Notes under the pieces: generated by a model
Told to the model about the DNA's origin: nothing
The model's input: only the letters and a program-made list of their open reading frames with translations
Databases searched by the model: none
Source of the DNA: Trichobilharzia regenti
Lineage: Eukaryota > Platyhelminthes > Trematoda > Strigeidida > Schistosomatidae
DNA: 64,000 bases
Direction: 5' to 3'
Assembly (NCBI GenBank): GCA_944472135.2
Contig: OX235270.1
Coordinates: 144,165,632-144,229,631 of the forward strand
Position numbers and translations under genes: made by a program
Shown here: positions 52,430 to 62,729 of the stretch, piece by piece
Layout: every line of letters starts with the position of its first letter
How positions within the stretch are numbered: the stretch's first letter is position 1

Positions 52430-53455
52430 GAAGTCCTTTTCAACTGGCCTCAAGACTGACTGTAGGCTGTCACCTACTCTTCACATGATGACCCTTACCT
52501 CTACCTCGATCCCACGCCAAAAACCCGTCCTTTCCTACTATGGTGCCGCTCCACTGCCTGTCTGGAGTGTGATTTCACTCATCAGTCTCCTCAATGTGTG
52601 TTCGGCCCATCCCCATTTCCTTCGGAATATTAGTCGATTAATAGGTCCTTGATTAGTTCTTCTACATAGTTACTTGTTGCTAATTCTTTCTAACCAGTCG
52701 GCCATCTGAATCTCAGTAAAGAGTCGACGGAAGCAGCTGCTGATAAGAATCTGGAGTTTTCTGTTGTAAACAGCTTTCGTGATGTGTTCGCCAAGTTTCT
52801 GACCGATAATGAAGCAATGATTGATTCGTCGCTTTTGTTGTTCATTCTGAGGCGGAGTGGAGGGGATTTCCCAACTGATTTCGGAATGATGAATGTGTGC
52901 ATTACCCTCTCGATCCTAGCTGGCTTCGATATTCTCATGCGTGCTATCGTCTGTGGTTGGGAGGCTGGTGCCTAGTCAGATAAGTGAAGTCAGGGCGTGA
53001 CATCTTTCAAATTTCTCGTGTGAGTAGTGATCGTTGATTGATGTTGTTGTTGTTGTAGTTGTTGGACAGTGAGTGAGTATCTTCACCATCTCTGTGTTCT
53101 CTATGTTCACTTGAAGTCCTGTCTGTAATGACAGCCTCTTCTGCCATCTTGTTGGTTTTCTCCTGTGAGTCTTCGAGTGTGTGATGCTGTATATACATGT
53201 GGAGTCTTCTGATTGGTCCGACCTGTTCTCGCCTTGTTGCTCCCCACGGTCTCTTGTATGATTGAGTTCACCACGATTAGTAACATCATCACTGGTAGTA
53301 GTTGGCCTTGATCTACTCCTGTTTTTACTTCGAAGTTTTCTTCTACATTCTAGTGATTTGTCCTGTCTCCTCATTGTCTCCCACATAATCCATGACATAG
53401 TCCACATAAATGTTTTGCAGTTTATTCTACTTGGATATATTATACTATATCCTCT
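52430..53455 (-). mobile_element. RTE-B LINE fragment (reverse copy)
   Basis: Inverted counterpart of the copy at 46.65-47.7 kb. The segment 52560-52800 is nearly identical to the complement of 47390-47645. The Thr-run block (GTTGTTGTTGTAGTTGTTGG) and ALTSLI text recur near 53040. The 164-codon minus frame 53470-52976 combines several frame-shifted blocks and is not the true LINE frame throughout. Reverse transcriptase motif A/B sequences are absent or decayed at the 5' end. Confidence 0.7.
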
Positions 53456-53459
53456 ATTC

Positions 53460-53732
53460 CTAACAAACATAAAATGTTAGAAAAGTAAGAATCCTAACTC
53501 AGCATGAATCAGTTAATGCTGTGGAACAATAATAGGTTGTTTTTTTGAAGATTGAAATATCTTTGGTATTGTTTTCCCACCGAATCATATACAAAAGACA
53601 ACTTGGATGTTGTACAGTGTAAATAAATTACGATTTGTATACCCTTTCAAAGTTCAGTGTTATTCTTCAAAGTTTTCAACACTACTGGGGTTTAAACCAT
53701 GCCATGGTTTCATTCCTCGGTACTGATTCAGA
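53460..53732. other. No gene recognised
   Basis: Spacer without recognised repeats. Confidence 0.4.
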
Positions 53733-53734
53733 CT

Positions 53735-53960
53735 GAATTCGATGAGTCAGTTGTGCGAATTTGGACAGCATTCCATCACTGTCCTACAGCACATCAGCCC
53801 TGAGCTTGGATAGCTTAGTGGCGGCGTCTGTGGTTCAGATCTCATAGGGAACATGAATTCCATAACGGTTTGTAGATATGTATTGATGACGGGTGCTGAT
53901 AAGCACGCACAGCCTAGGTCTACGACTTCCAGCCGATTCTCCGCAACACATCTGACACCA
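53735..53960 (+). mobile_element. Second hammerhead-bearing SINE family, copy 2
   Basis: tRNA-like head at about 53800 (A-box-like ATAGCTTAGTGG, B-box-like GGTTCAGATCTC) followed by a decayed hammerhead block: TTGATGACGGGTGCTGATAA, GCACGCACAGCCTAGGTCTAC. GAAA has been lost, so it is inactive. Confidence 0.65.
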
Positions 53961-54059
53961 AGTGTCAACTATGATTAGGATTATTTTCAAATGTACGATT
54001 TACGTCAGCGCTGAAATGCCTAAGTGTCGCAAAAATAATAAAAGAACAGTTTCCAAGCC

Positions 54060-54300
54060 TAAAGTATTTTCGATTGGACACTAGCCAGCAACTAGTGTTA
54101 TATGTCTAGTCCTATCTGTGGTGCAGACTGAATTCTAGCAGTCAAGATTGAATTAAGGCCACCATTTCAGGTGTCTGGCCATCAAAGTGCACCGTGAATT
54201 GTTCGTATTAGATGGGTTAGAGATAATCAGTAGGAAGCCTTGGACCTAGGTTTCGTGTTAGTTACTGACCAGTGTCCAATCCAAAATACCCAATACACTC
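54060..54300 (-). mobile_element. Second hammerhead-bearing SINE family, copy 3 (reverse)
   Basis: On the minus strand GTCAGTAACTAACACGAAAC then CTAGGTCCAAGGC near 54225-54265 is the family's hammerhead 3' half with a perfect ACCUAGGU stem III. The outer ends (TTGGACACTAGCCAG at 54074 and the complement of TTGGACACTGGTCAG at 54280) are inverted repeats of each other. Confidence 0.7.
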
Positions 54301-54317
54301 CTACAAGAGGTCAATTA

Positions 54318-54500
54318 CGAGCCTGAGTAGCTCAGTGGTAATGTCTCTGACTGCAGCACTGTAGAGAGTGACATGGATTAGAATCTCAGAAGAGAAATGA
54401 TTTTATCATAGGTTGCAGATACGCTTTGCTGATTGGCAATTGCCAACTAGCACGAAAGCTAGGTCAAGGTAAGGTTTCCTACCGATCACCCCCAACCATC
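54318..54500 (+). mobile_element. Second hammerhead-bearing SINE family, copy 4
   Basis: Head GAGCCTGAGTAGCTCAGTGG has a textbook A-box sequence (TAGCTCAGTGG). The B-box region GATTAGAATCTC is weaker. The hammerhead block reads GCTTTGCTGATTGGCAATTG, CCAACTAGCACGAAAGCTAG, GTCAAGG: stem I and stem III keep pairing but the core is disrupted by an insertion. Confidence 0.7.
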
Positions 54501-54504
54501 GCGA

Positions 54505-55730
54505 GGACATCACGTTTTCACCTATTGCTTTTATTGAGTTCTATTATCGAACTCTTGTGGAGTGAAAGTATATCGTTAGTTAACCTTTTACTTTGCTTTT
54601 CAGTTTACCACATTCATATTTTGCCAACAATCATCGTGATAAGAAATTCATCTATTCAGAAACTTGAATATCAAACAAGCCGCACTTATTCGAATGACTT
54701 TTCGCGCTGATTTTGCTCTTCTTTTAACTAATTTAATAACCGATATTTCAGAGTGATCTTTAAAATACTGTCTTTAACTGTTGGTATAAGCAATTCACCA
54801 AACATAAAATGAATTGGTTTCACATAACAGGTCTGTTTATTGACAGAAATCATTGTGAATAGCTATAACCACAAATATAAGACATCAGTGTCTGGTGTTT
54901 AGATTATTACTACAGTCTAATTTTGCCAACAACAACCACTCGTTGAATAAACTAGTGAAAAACTGATTACCAGCTATGAAGGGAAACTTAAGTGAATCTG
55001 ATGGAAAGCATCTGGAATTATCAGGTTTGTGTGAGCTAAGGAATATCCATTCATCGCATAAACTCATGCCTTTCCCGGTACAGTTGGTTCTGTTTGTGTA
55101 CCACTACTACTAATAATAATGATAATAATAATAAATAATAATAAAAGGAAGTAAAGTGTAATCCCAATGCTAAAATCTAAATTTATCTCTATAGAATCTA
55201 GTTAGCCTTACGAGGGAAAATAAAGACCATCCACACGCATAAACACACACACTATCGATTCGCAGATAAATCAAAGAAAGTTATTCATTCGTTGTGCACT
55301 GTGCACTTTTATGTTTACTTTTGATTGTCATATATTCTCCATTCTAGATAATTCTTAAGCAAAACACAGTCATGTGCTTGTAAAAATTAACGAACGCGTA
55401 GTGTGAATAATTTGTTTTTAATACAAATACTAGGGGATTTAATAAGTCTTTCTGTGTATGTGTTATGTTTAAAACAGTTGAAAAATTATGTTGATAAGAA
55501 TAAAACTTGAGAAATTTCGTTTGGTCATTCGAGATTAGATAAACAGTCTTTTTTTCGCAAAACTTGAATTTAAATATGCATATATTTATACGATTGCTAA
55601 AAATTATGCAATGGTGACCATAGAAAGATTTCTAGTGGCCTAAGGAGAAGGTGATCTGTTCAGATAATAATAATAATGATAATAATAATAATAATGGTAA
55701 CAGCTTTATTCTGGACATATTAGTTTGTTT
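54505..55730. other. No gene recognised
   Basis: AT-rich sequence with ATA repeats at 55109-55144 and 55664-55696. The plus frame 54426-54710 starts inside the SINE and has no motif. Confidence 0.5.
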
Positions 55731-55734
55731 ATTA

Positions 55735-56232
55735 GATATATCACACATTCAGTGAAACAGTGTTATTTACTGGATGACGTTTCGAATTCAGTTTACTAAT
55801 GTTTCTAATCATACGAATTCGAAACTTGAGTTTTATGGCTTTCTTTGTCCTTTCCTATTTGTCATCGTAGGGGTAGTAAAATTCTCCAGATATCCGGATG
55901 GACAGGTGTTGAATCATTCCTATTACATGTATTTGTAGTTGATTCGATAAACAAATCAATCTCTCCCTCCATGCACCCTGTGACACTAGATTTTAACATT
56001 GTCATCCTATCCCATCCTATTTTGTAGTTGTGTATAAATGCATGTAGTGAGTGCTATCTACGGCTGAACTAATCTCTAGATTTCTTATCTTATTCGGGTC
56101 AACCAATCTAGATTTTCCCGCTAGGTTTTTATGTTCGGCTAGTCTGACTGACCTTGTTCTACTATTCTAACCTATGTATTTGACCTGGCAATCATTCCAG
56201 CAGGGTATTAGATCAACTCTCTAATCTAACAA
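55735..56232 (-). mobile_element. PLE-A copy: terminal repeat and endonuclease remnant
   Basis: The terminal repeat lies at 55735-55830 (ATATCACACATTCAGTGAAA, GACGTTTCGAATTC). On the minus strand from 56225 the endonuclease reads a KIPCWNDCQVKYIG block, then SVRLAEHKNLAGKSRLVDP near 56120: GIY-YIG entry with YIG intact. Stops follow. A sister of 6025-6680. It abuts an RTE-A copy at 56233. Confidence 0.7.
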
Positions 56233-58020
56233 TACCAAACAACTAGGCACCTAGCGGGCAAAAGTTCGACACAGATTAAGCCGGTAAAGGATGACAATGG
56301 AAAGTCAATCACCAAAGAAGTGGAGCAAAGAAAACACTGGGCTGAACACTTCAAAAGACTTCTAAATCGTCCGCCACCTGCAACCACCCAACAATACCAA
56401 CAACGGAAGCAGAACCACCAGTGAACATTGACCCCTCGACGAAATCAGAAGTCGCGAATGCAATCAAGATGCTAAAAGCTGGAAAAGCAGCAGGACCAGA
56501 TGGAATCCCAGCAGAAGCATTGAAAATGGACCCAGAGACAGCAGTGGACTTGATGACGCCACTGCTGGAGAAGGTGTGGAAAGAGGGCAAAGTACCTGAG
56601 GGTTGGAAGAAAGGATACTTATTCAAACTAACAAAGAAAGGAGACTTAAGTCAATGCAAAAACTGGCGTGGAATTATGCTTCTGTCCATCCCAAGCAAAA
56701 TACTAAGCCGCATCATCCTGCAGAGAATCAAAGAAGCTGTGGATGCAAAACTCCGACCGGAACAAGCTGGATTCAGGAGAAACAAGTCATGTATTGATCA
56801 AATCGCCACTCTACGGATCATCATTGAACAAAGCTTCGAATGGCAGTCACCTCTCTATCTCGACTTCATCGACTTTGAAAAGGCCTTCGACAGCGTCGAT
56901 CGATAGGTGATTTGGAAACTATTTCGCTACTACGGGGTGCCATCGACGATTATACATCTCATCTAACAGTTATACGACAATGCTGCATTCCAAGTAATCC
57001 ACAACGGGAAACTTACGGAAGCCTTCGAAGTGAGGGCGGGGGTGAGGCAAGGCTGTCTATCATCGCTAATGATCTTCCTGATTGCAGTAGACTGGATAAT
57101 GCGACAGACAACCGGCAGTGAGAAAACAGGCATAAAATGAACTCACACAAAAATAGAACTTGGAGGAACTGGACTTCGCCGATGATATATGTCTGATTTC
57201 CCACAAACTGGAAGATATGCAAGTGAAAAGCAACAAGCTGAAAGAAGAAGCATCCAGAGAAGATAGGACTTCAGGTGAGCATAGATAAAACAGAGGTGAT
57301 GAAGATTCTTGGAAAACACCAACAGCAACAACAACAGACGACAGTCAGCATAAATGGGAGGAACCTGTAAGAAACAACCTCCTTCACCTACCCCTGTGAA
57401 GCATCGTTTCAACTACAGGCGGGCAGAACTGACGAGGATATCAAAGCAAGAATCGGAAAAGCAAGACAAGCTTTTATTAATCTTAAGTCTGTGTGGAGGT
57501 CAACAGCACTGCTCAGCATCAAAAATAAGATCCTGATTTTCAACTCCAATGTGAATCCAGTCAGTGCTACCTAACATACGGATCAGAGACTTGCATTGCG
57601 CGTCATAAAGAGCATCTCCAACAAACTTCAGACCTTCATTAACAGTTGTCTCGCCCAATACTCAAGATCAGGTAGCCAGCCAGAAAAGATCAGCAACAGT
57701 GATCTCTGACGATGAGCGGACCAACCAGGAACCGATTGTGAAAAAATAGGCAGGAAGAAATGGAGATGGACTGGACATACTCTGACGAAACCATCAAGGG
57801 AAATCACTAGACAAGCCGTTGCTCCAGTGGAACTCGAAAGGGAAGCGGGCGGCGAGTTGGTCGTCAGTGTGTGGGTGACTTGGAGGAGGTGATGTGAAGA
57901 GGAGATGAAAACATGTGGGCAGACTTGGAGCGGGGTGAAAACGTTGGTAGAAAACAGAAGGCAATGGAGACGCGCAGCTGAAGCCCTATGTTCCTCTAGG
58001 AGTTAAAAGATGTAATAATA
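56233..58020 (+). mobile_element. RTE-A LINE, longest copy
   Basis: Covers the linker before the reverse transcriptase, fingers, palm, C-terminal basic region and 3' end with AATAAT tail (58010-58022). The endonuclease domain expected at the N-terminus is absent, so the copy is 5'-truncated. A stop at 56906 and several later frame breaks inactivate it. It shares diagnostic changes with the fragment at 59098-59336 (GCTCCAGTGGAACTCG, GTGTGTGGGTGACTTG), so both belong to one subfamily. Confidence 0.85.
56421..56906 (+). pseudogene. RTE-A reverse transcriptase fingers and motif A
   Basis: A 161-codon frame. Residues about 18-31 AGKAAGPDGIPAEA (finger block 1), about 70-90 LTKKGDLSQCKNWRGIMLLS (block 2), 110-125 LRPEQAGFRRNKSCID (block 2a), and 149-161 DFIDFEKAFDSVDR (motif A with the catalytic Asp). 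The next codon is TAG, where the sister text continues VIWKLF after one residue; a C-to-T change of CAG is the simplest explanation. Motif C (LDFADDICLIS) is found downstream at about 57172 in another frame. Confidence 0.85.
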
Positions 58021-58031
58021 ATAATTAGATC

Positions 58032-58480
58032 AACTGAATTGTTTTGTTTTATTGGCTCCACAGGATTGTTCTTTCAACTAACAAAGCTTGTTTCTAAATG
58101 AGTTTGCGGTTGGTTTGAATGCCAGCCACTTTTATTCCTATCTTGTTAAGAATTCCGCGTAAGGTTTCCGAGGTTCCTTTCTTATATGGAATTACTAATA
58201 ATGATTTAGATTCCTTATTGTTGGTGTTGTCTTGCGCATATTTGACATGCATGTCATCATTACTATTACTATTATTATTATCACTATAACTGCATTCATT
58301 ATTTATTTATTTTTACATTTCCCTACATACTTTCTGACTAATTTATCAGGGTAATTATTAAGCTTCAAAGCTTCTCTCATAAACCTCACTTCCTGTGTTC
58401 GATTTTACTTGGTACTACTTAGTTTTTGTGCTCTAGTGTCACTTAAACATTTCACCAATCCTGTTTTTACTAATACATGG
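58032..58480 (-). pseudogene. PLE linker fragment, inverted partner 1
   Basis: On the minus strand: TQEVRFMREALKLNNYPDKL, then after an Asn/Asp-rich stretch NTNNKESKSLLVIPYKKGT and NKIGIKVAGIQTN. This is PLE text between reverse transcriptase and endonuclease (the PYK-G-S block). Frame breaks are visible. It lies head to head with 58485-58697, both ending at the same sequence (TTTTGTTTTATTGGCTCCAC and its complement). Confidence 0.65.
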
Positions 58481-58484
58481 ATGG

Positions 58485-58697
58485 GATGACCGGAAATCCA
58501 ACTTGAACACCATCAATAGGGGATATAAATCACCAGTAGTACTTCCATATAAAGAAGGAACCCGGGAACCTCACGAGAATTCCTAACGATGCAGGCAGGA
58601 ATAAAAGTGGCCGGCATTTACGCTGACAAACTCAATCGGAAACAAGCTTTGTCGTCTAAAGAATTCTGTGGAGCCAATAAAACAAAACAATTTATTT
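58485..58697 (+). pseudogene. PLE linker fragment, inverted partner 2
   Basis: Forward reading: SPVVLPYKEGTRE-like block, then AGIKVAGIYADKLNRKQALS and FCGANKTKQF. It matches the last third of partner 1 in opposite orientation. Confidence 0.65.
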
Positions 58698-58884
58698 TGC
58701 CTCGGTAGTTTATTGTGCAATATTTTCTCGCCGTGCACGGTCTATAGGCAAGATAGAAATCTGTTGCGTACCGTGTGTTGCAGTGTTCTTCAATCTGAAG
58801 CTTTAATGCATCCTTTGTTATATTTTTCTTTAGCCTTCAAAAAGTGAACACTAGTAGTTCTAAAGAAGTTGAAAAATGTGAGTA

Positions 58885-59420
58885 AGTACATTTAGCAAAT
58901 CAAGGACATAACTGAATAGTTATACCATTAAGAACTAGGAAAAATACGATTCACTGTGGTGGAATGAAGTTCAGGTAGCCTAGTAATTCAAGCAGACCGT
59001 CAAAAAATCTATTTTTTACTCCAAGGTGATTGATAAGAAGAAATATTTTAGAGCGAAAATAAATTTTTGGCGGCCTGCTTGAATTATTAGGCTGTCAGGA
59101 AACCATCAAGTGAAATCACTAGACAAGCCATTGCTCCAGTGGAACTCGAAAGGGAAGTGGGCGGCGAGTTGGTCGTCAGTGTGTGGGTGACTTGGAGGAG
59201 GTGATGTGAAGAGGAGATGAAAGCATTTGGGCAGACCTGGGGCAGGGTGAAAACGTTGGCAGAAAACCGAAGGCAATGGAGACGCGCAGCTGAAGCCCTA
59301 TATTCCTCTAGGAATTAAAAGATATAATAATAATATAATGAATTTCAGTCTAACACAGTGCATCATATCTTTCCTAGTTCTTAATGTTTAACCATCCAGT
59401 TATTGTCCTTGATATGCGAA
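58885..59420. repeat. Inverted repeat of terminal-repeat-like sequence around an RTE fragment
   Basis: Left arm 58885-58970 (AATCAAGGACATAACTGAAT, AAGAACTAGGAAAAATACGA, CACTGTGGTGGAATGAAGTT) is inverted at 59338-59420. A second, inner inverted repeat pairs about 58972-59007 (TAGTAATTCAAGCAGACCGTC) with 59062-59097. The phrase CACTGTGGTGGAAT suggests a PLE-A terminal repeat. Confidence 0.6.
59098..59336 (+). mobile_element. RTE-A LINE 3' fragment
   Basis: Starts at AACCATCAAGTGAAATCACT and ends GCCCTATATTCCTCTAGGAA plus AATAAT tail. Nearly identical to 57785-58020. Lies within the inverted repeat at 58885-59420. Confidence 0.85.
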
Positions 59421-59424
59421 ATCT

Positions 59425-60030
59425 ACTGGCAAGCATTTTTCAGTTGCTTTGGAACTGCCGGTGTGAATTTTCTGGAGAGTAAAGAAAAATGATATAAGCA
59501 ATTAGTCTGTGGTTCAAATCCAAGGGGATTATTCAGCATTATAAACCATAGATTGCTATTTTACTTGTAGATTCTAGGCGAAGATTAAGTATTATACAAT
59601 AAAATCACACCGAGAAATCTGTATATCGTGTCAAAACCTTTTCATTTATGAGTAAGGCAGTTACCATTATTGGTGTCATCTATTTACATTCCGAGTGAAA
59701 CAAAGATCTTCAAGGTTGAACTCTGACTTTTCATTGTTGTGGATTGCTAGCCCCTCCCCTCTTCACTGGGTTTACTAACAGCTGAGAGAGGTTTGGCAGT
59801 GCGTTGCTCGAAGATCGAACTCTGCACAATATGCGTAGTTAGTTAGAACTCTATTAGTGAAGCACCAGTACACTGTCATCATTATTACAATATTACAATT
59901 ATTACTTGGCGCTTAATCCAGATCTTCAAACTGTAAATTTATTGTCCACCGGATTGTTATTGAATGAAAACTGATTACTTTCAAATATCCGCCGAAAGCG
60001 AGTTTAAGCTGAAAGGTACCATAGAGGTTG
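59425..60030. other. No gene recognised
   Basis: A stretch with CTCTTCACTGGG and GAAGCACCAGTACACTGTC (59750-59880) faintly resembles a decayed SINE-1 in reverse, too weak to call. Confidence 0.4.
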
Positions 60031-60034
60031 TTTT

Positions 60035-60262
60035 TTTCCTTCACGTTCCCAGTGGAACATGGGGCTTCAAGCTAGTGGCTTGAAGTTTCTGTAGTGTTGT
60101 TTATTTTTGCAGGATGGTTTGCTGGCGTCATGCCCAACCTTTCCTCTTTACCAACATTATTTCTGGCTTAACGAGGTAAAAGAGTGCGTCGGTGGCGGGG
60201 ATCGAACTCCGGACCACGTGCATGGTCAGCGAGCGTCCTAACCGCTGTACTACCGACGCACA
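60035..60262 (-). mobile_element. SINE-1 copy, well preserved
   Basis: Reverse orientation: A-tail complement (TTTTTTCC), CTTCACGTTCCCAGTGGAAC, body, complement of the B box near 60205 (GGGGATCGAACTCC), and the A-box region complement AACCGCTGTACTACCGACGC at the right end. Confidence 0.85.
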
Positions 60263-60284
60263 CCAGAGAAGGTGGTAAACTTAT

Positions 60285-60808
60285 TTTATTATTATTGTTT
60301 CCTTTAGTTCCTAGAGGAACATAGGGCTTCAGGAGCAAGTCCTCATTGCGTTAGGTTCTGCGCCAACGTTTTCACCTGGCTCCACGTCTGCCACCCACAT
60401 GCCTTCATCTCCTCTTTACATGAACTGCTCCTCCTGTCAATCTCGCACTGACGACCAACTCACCGCTTTCCATTCGGCTTTCACTCGAGCGATGGCCTGT
60501 CGTGTGATGTCACTTGGTGCTTTCTTTTCTCAGAGTGCGGTCAATCCAATCCACCTCCATTTATTCCAGCATATTTGTTGCACGATCGGTTCCTACAAAG
60601 TTGGTTCACTCCCACAGATCCGATACTGTTGCTGATCTTTTCTGGTCGGCCATCTGATCTTGAGCGAAGACGGCTGTTGATGAGAGTTTGTAGTTTGTTC
60701 GAAGTGCCCTTCGTGGCGCGCTGGCCAAGTCTCTGATCCGTACTCATAGTAAATAGTACTGACTTCACATTGGAGTTGAAAATTCGGATCTTATTGTTCA
60801 TGCTGATT
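60285..60808 (-). mobile_element. RTE-A LINE 3' fragment
   Basis: Reverse orientation: ATT tail, CCTAGAGGAACATAGGGCTT, C-terminal basic region, KIRIFNSNVKSVLFT block (minus frame 60801-60541), 5' break near 60808. More diverged than the copies at 19.8 and 56.2 kb. Confidence 0.8.
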
Positions 60809-60809
60809 T

Positions 60810-61555
60810 TATAGCTGAGTTCAAATCTAATATAAAATAGTTGGCGTCCAGTTCACCTGAATGAGGAAACTATTAATCACCAACAACCAGTTTCAGCATC
60901 TATTTTTTTTAGGGGGGGGGAAGGGGCTAGCGGGCTTATCAGACAGTGTTGTACAGTTTGTTGAGTGGCAGCTGCAAGATATAAATGTGTTAGTGGAGTG
61001 GTGGAAATACACATATGGGACTTTTACCTGCAGGAAGACGTTTATTATCACTTCAGGGCGAAAATTTGCTCTTACAGTGTAAAACGATTAACACAAAATC
61101 TTACTGATGATATTTAATTGATGATCAAATGCAGCTGAAGTTATTTGGCACACACACACACACAAACAAATATATGTTTGTATATAACAGACTTGTGTTT
61201 TTATACAGTCTCCTGATAATGAAAGAGGAAAAGGACAAGGGTTTTAGTGTATGCCTCTCACACGGCGTGCATCTGTTCATGTTTAACTTGGTGGTCCTTA
61301 ACTGTGTGGTGTGTCATCAAGATAAAGTGTTGTCTAAATGTCTGCATAGAGATATTGCATTAAAAATTAACGTCATCGTTTATATTGATAATGTAGAGAA
61401 CCATCTTTTTAAAACAAATGAAATTTTTATCACAGCATATCAAAAAATGATCATTTTATTGAATTTATTAAGGCTATATGAATACTGGTGTTCATATTTA
61501 AACCTGTATATTGCAGAGACATTAAGAGAAATAAAATGTTACTCTGGTGTTTGAT
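60810..61555. other. Unassigned, with a 141-codon frame at 61129-61554
   Basis: The plus frame contains a hydrophobic first half (FNLVVLNCVVCHQDKVLSK) and a second half with DIALKINVIVYIDNVENHLF. No domain recognised, it starts beside a CA run and is AT-rich. Either chance or an unknown element/exon; I cannot decide. Confidence 0.3.
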
Positions 61556-61559
61556 TAAC

Positions 61560-62375
61560 ACAAGTGGAGGAAATTCAGTCCTTCTGCATGGTTCAGAAAC
61601 TTAGATGGTGAGGACATGTGTTACACATGCGAAGCCATCGCCTTCCTCAACGGGTAGTGTTAAATCACATAAGTTTGGTCAGGTTGGAAAAGAGCTAGTG
61701 GTTGTGCAAACCAAAACATGCCTCATCAGTCAATGCAATCCACTACAGTTAGTTTAAGCCAGCTATGTAGGAAGGTGTAGACTTCCTGGCTGGTTGGGGT
61801 CCTCAGGACGGTAAAAACCAATGGCGACTGGTGATATGGCTTAAAATCGATCTAATGTATAGAACAGATCATGCTGTGGTGAGAGCAGGCTGCTAGCCAA
61901 TTGGTAGACATTAATTTACGTCAATGTCTAGGCCACTAATATTGGCCGTGAGAAAATATGAACAAGGCTGATTCAGCAACCGATCACAGCAGATTTAACG
62001 TGGGCAAATACGATTCGCAGATATATGGCTTAACTTTCCGATAAACTTGAAACAACCAATCAGAAGACTGTGTTTGTCTGCTTGAATAAGCTATAATAAT
62101 GTACATGAAATATATATAAATACGTGCTGATTTCCGTAATAAAACGATCTGTTGCCGGCCCTTTACTTCTGTTGTTACAATGTGACTCATAAAACCCAAT
62201 AAAACTATATTGTCTTTCGATATTACTATTCTTTTTGCCTCATATTCTGTTAACTGTCTCTATTTTGCGTTTCTTCAACTTTCTCTTCTGGCTTTGTGTG
62301 CTGAGTGAAGTGTGGACTCGAACTGCAGCACATCAGTGCAAAGTTGTATGTTGAAACCAGTTAGTCAGTCGGTCA
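61560..62375 (+). mobile_element. LINE family C remnant split by a solo LTR
   Basis: 61560-61870 carries RW-GHVLHMRSHRLPQRVVLN-like text and FLAGWGPQDGKNQW (C-terminal region). The T-rich 3' UTR resumes at about 62210 (TTCGATATTACTATTCTTTT, CAAAGTTGTATGTTGAAACC). The LTR at 61875-62179 lies between. Same family as 42950-43525. No open frame. Confidence 0.6.
61875..62179 (+). mobile_element. Solo LTR
   Basis: Starts TGTGGTGAGAGCAGGCTGC, ends CTTCTGTTGTTACA. It contains AACAACCAATCAGAAGACTG and a TATA-like ATGAAATATATATAAATACG with AATAAAAC further on. The four bases on each side, ATGC and ATGT, may be a decayed target duplication. Diverged from 36430-36767 but colinear. Confidence 0.75.
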
Positions 62376-62384
62376 GTTCAGAGA

Positions 62385-62725
62385 TATGGTATACAAGTCA
62401 TGAAAAGTATGCTCAAACAGGCTGATGCAGACTTTTATCAACAATTGCCTTCTCTTGGTACTGGACATCAAATAGCCTGTTGGAAGGACTAGCCACACGG
62501 AACTTCCGCAGGCGGTGGACAAACCAAGAAACCGCTGCCCAGAGGCGAATGAAGGTGCATTGGTCAGTGGCTGCATAACGCGCCAGACCCTTGCGTGAAG
62601 TCTGTATGGGGAGCGGCAAGGTAGGCGTTAGTCGAGGGTGACATGGAAAGGATCCTGTGAGGATGAAACAAAAGCTTATAGACAATCTTGGAGCCACGTA
62701 AAACAATTCGTGACATAAAATGAGG
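62385..62725 (+). mobile_element. RTE-like LINE 3' remnant
   Basis: AGACTTTTATCAACAATTGC, GAAACCGCTGCCCAGAGGCG and GAGGGTGACATGGAAAGGATCC follow the order of the RTE C-terminal region (FINSCL, TNQE, RVTW-R). Most like the remnant at 1425-1880. Confidence 0.55.
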
Positions 62726-62729
62726 TCAT

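Noticed and set aside
52976..53470. A 164-codon protein rich in Arg and Thr
   Set aside because: It mixes several frames of the RTE-B LINE; the Thr run comes from a triplet repeat.
54318..54395. A tRNA gene starting GAGCCTGAGTAGCTCAGTGG
   Set aside because: The A box is perfect but the T arm is degenerate and the sequence leads into the ribozyme SINE.
60399..60635. 78-codon plus-strand frame
   Set aside because: Antisense to the RTE-A C-terminal region; the real reading is on the minus strand.
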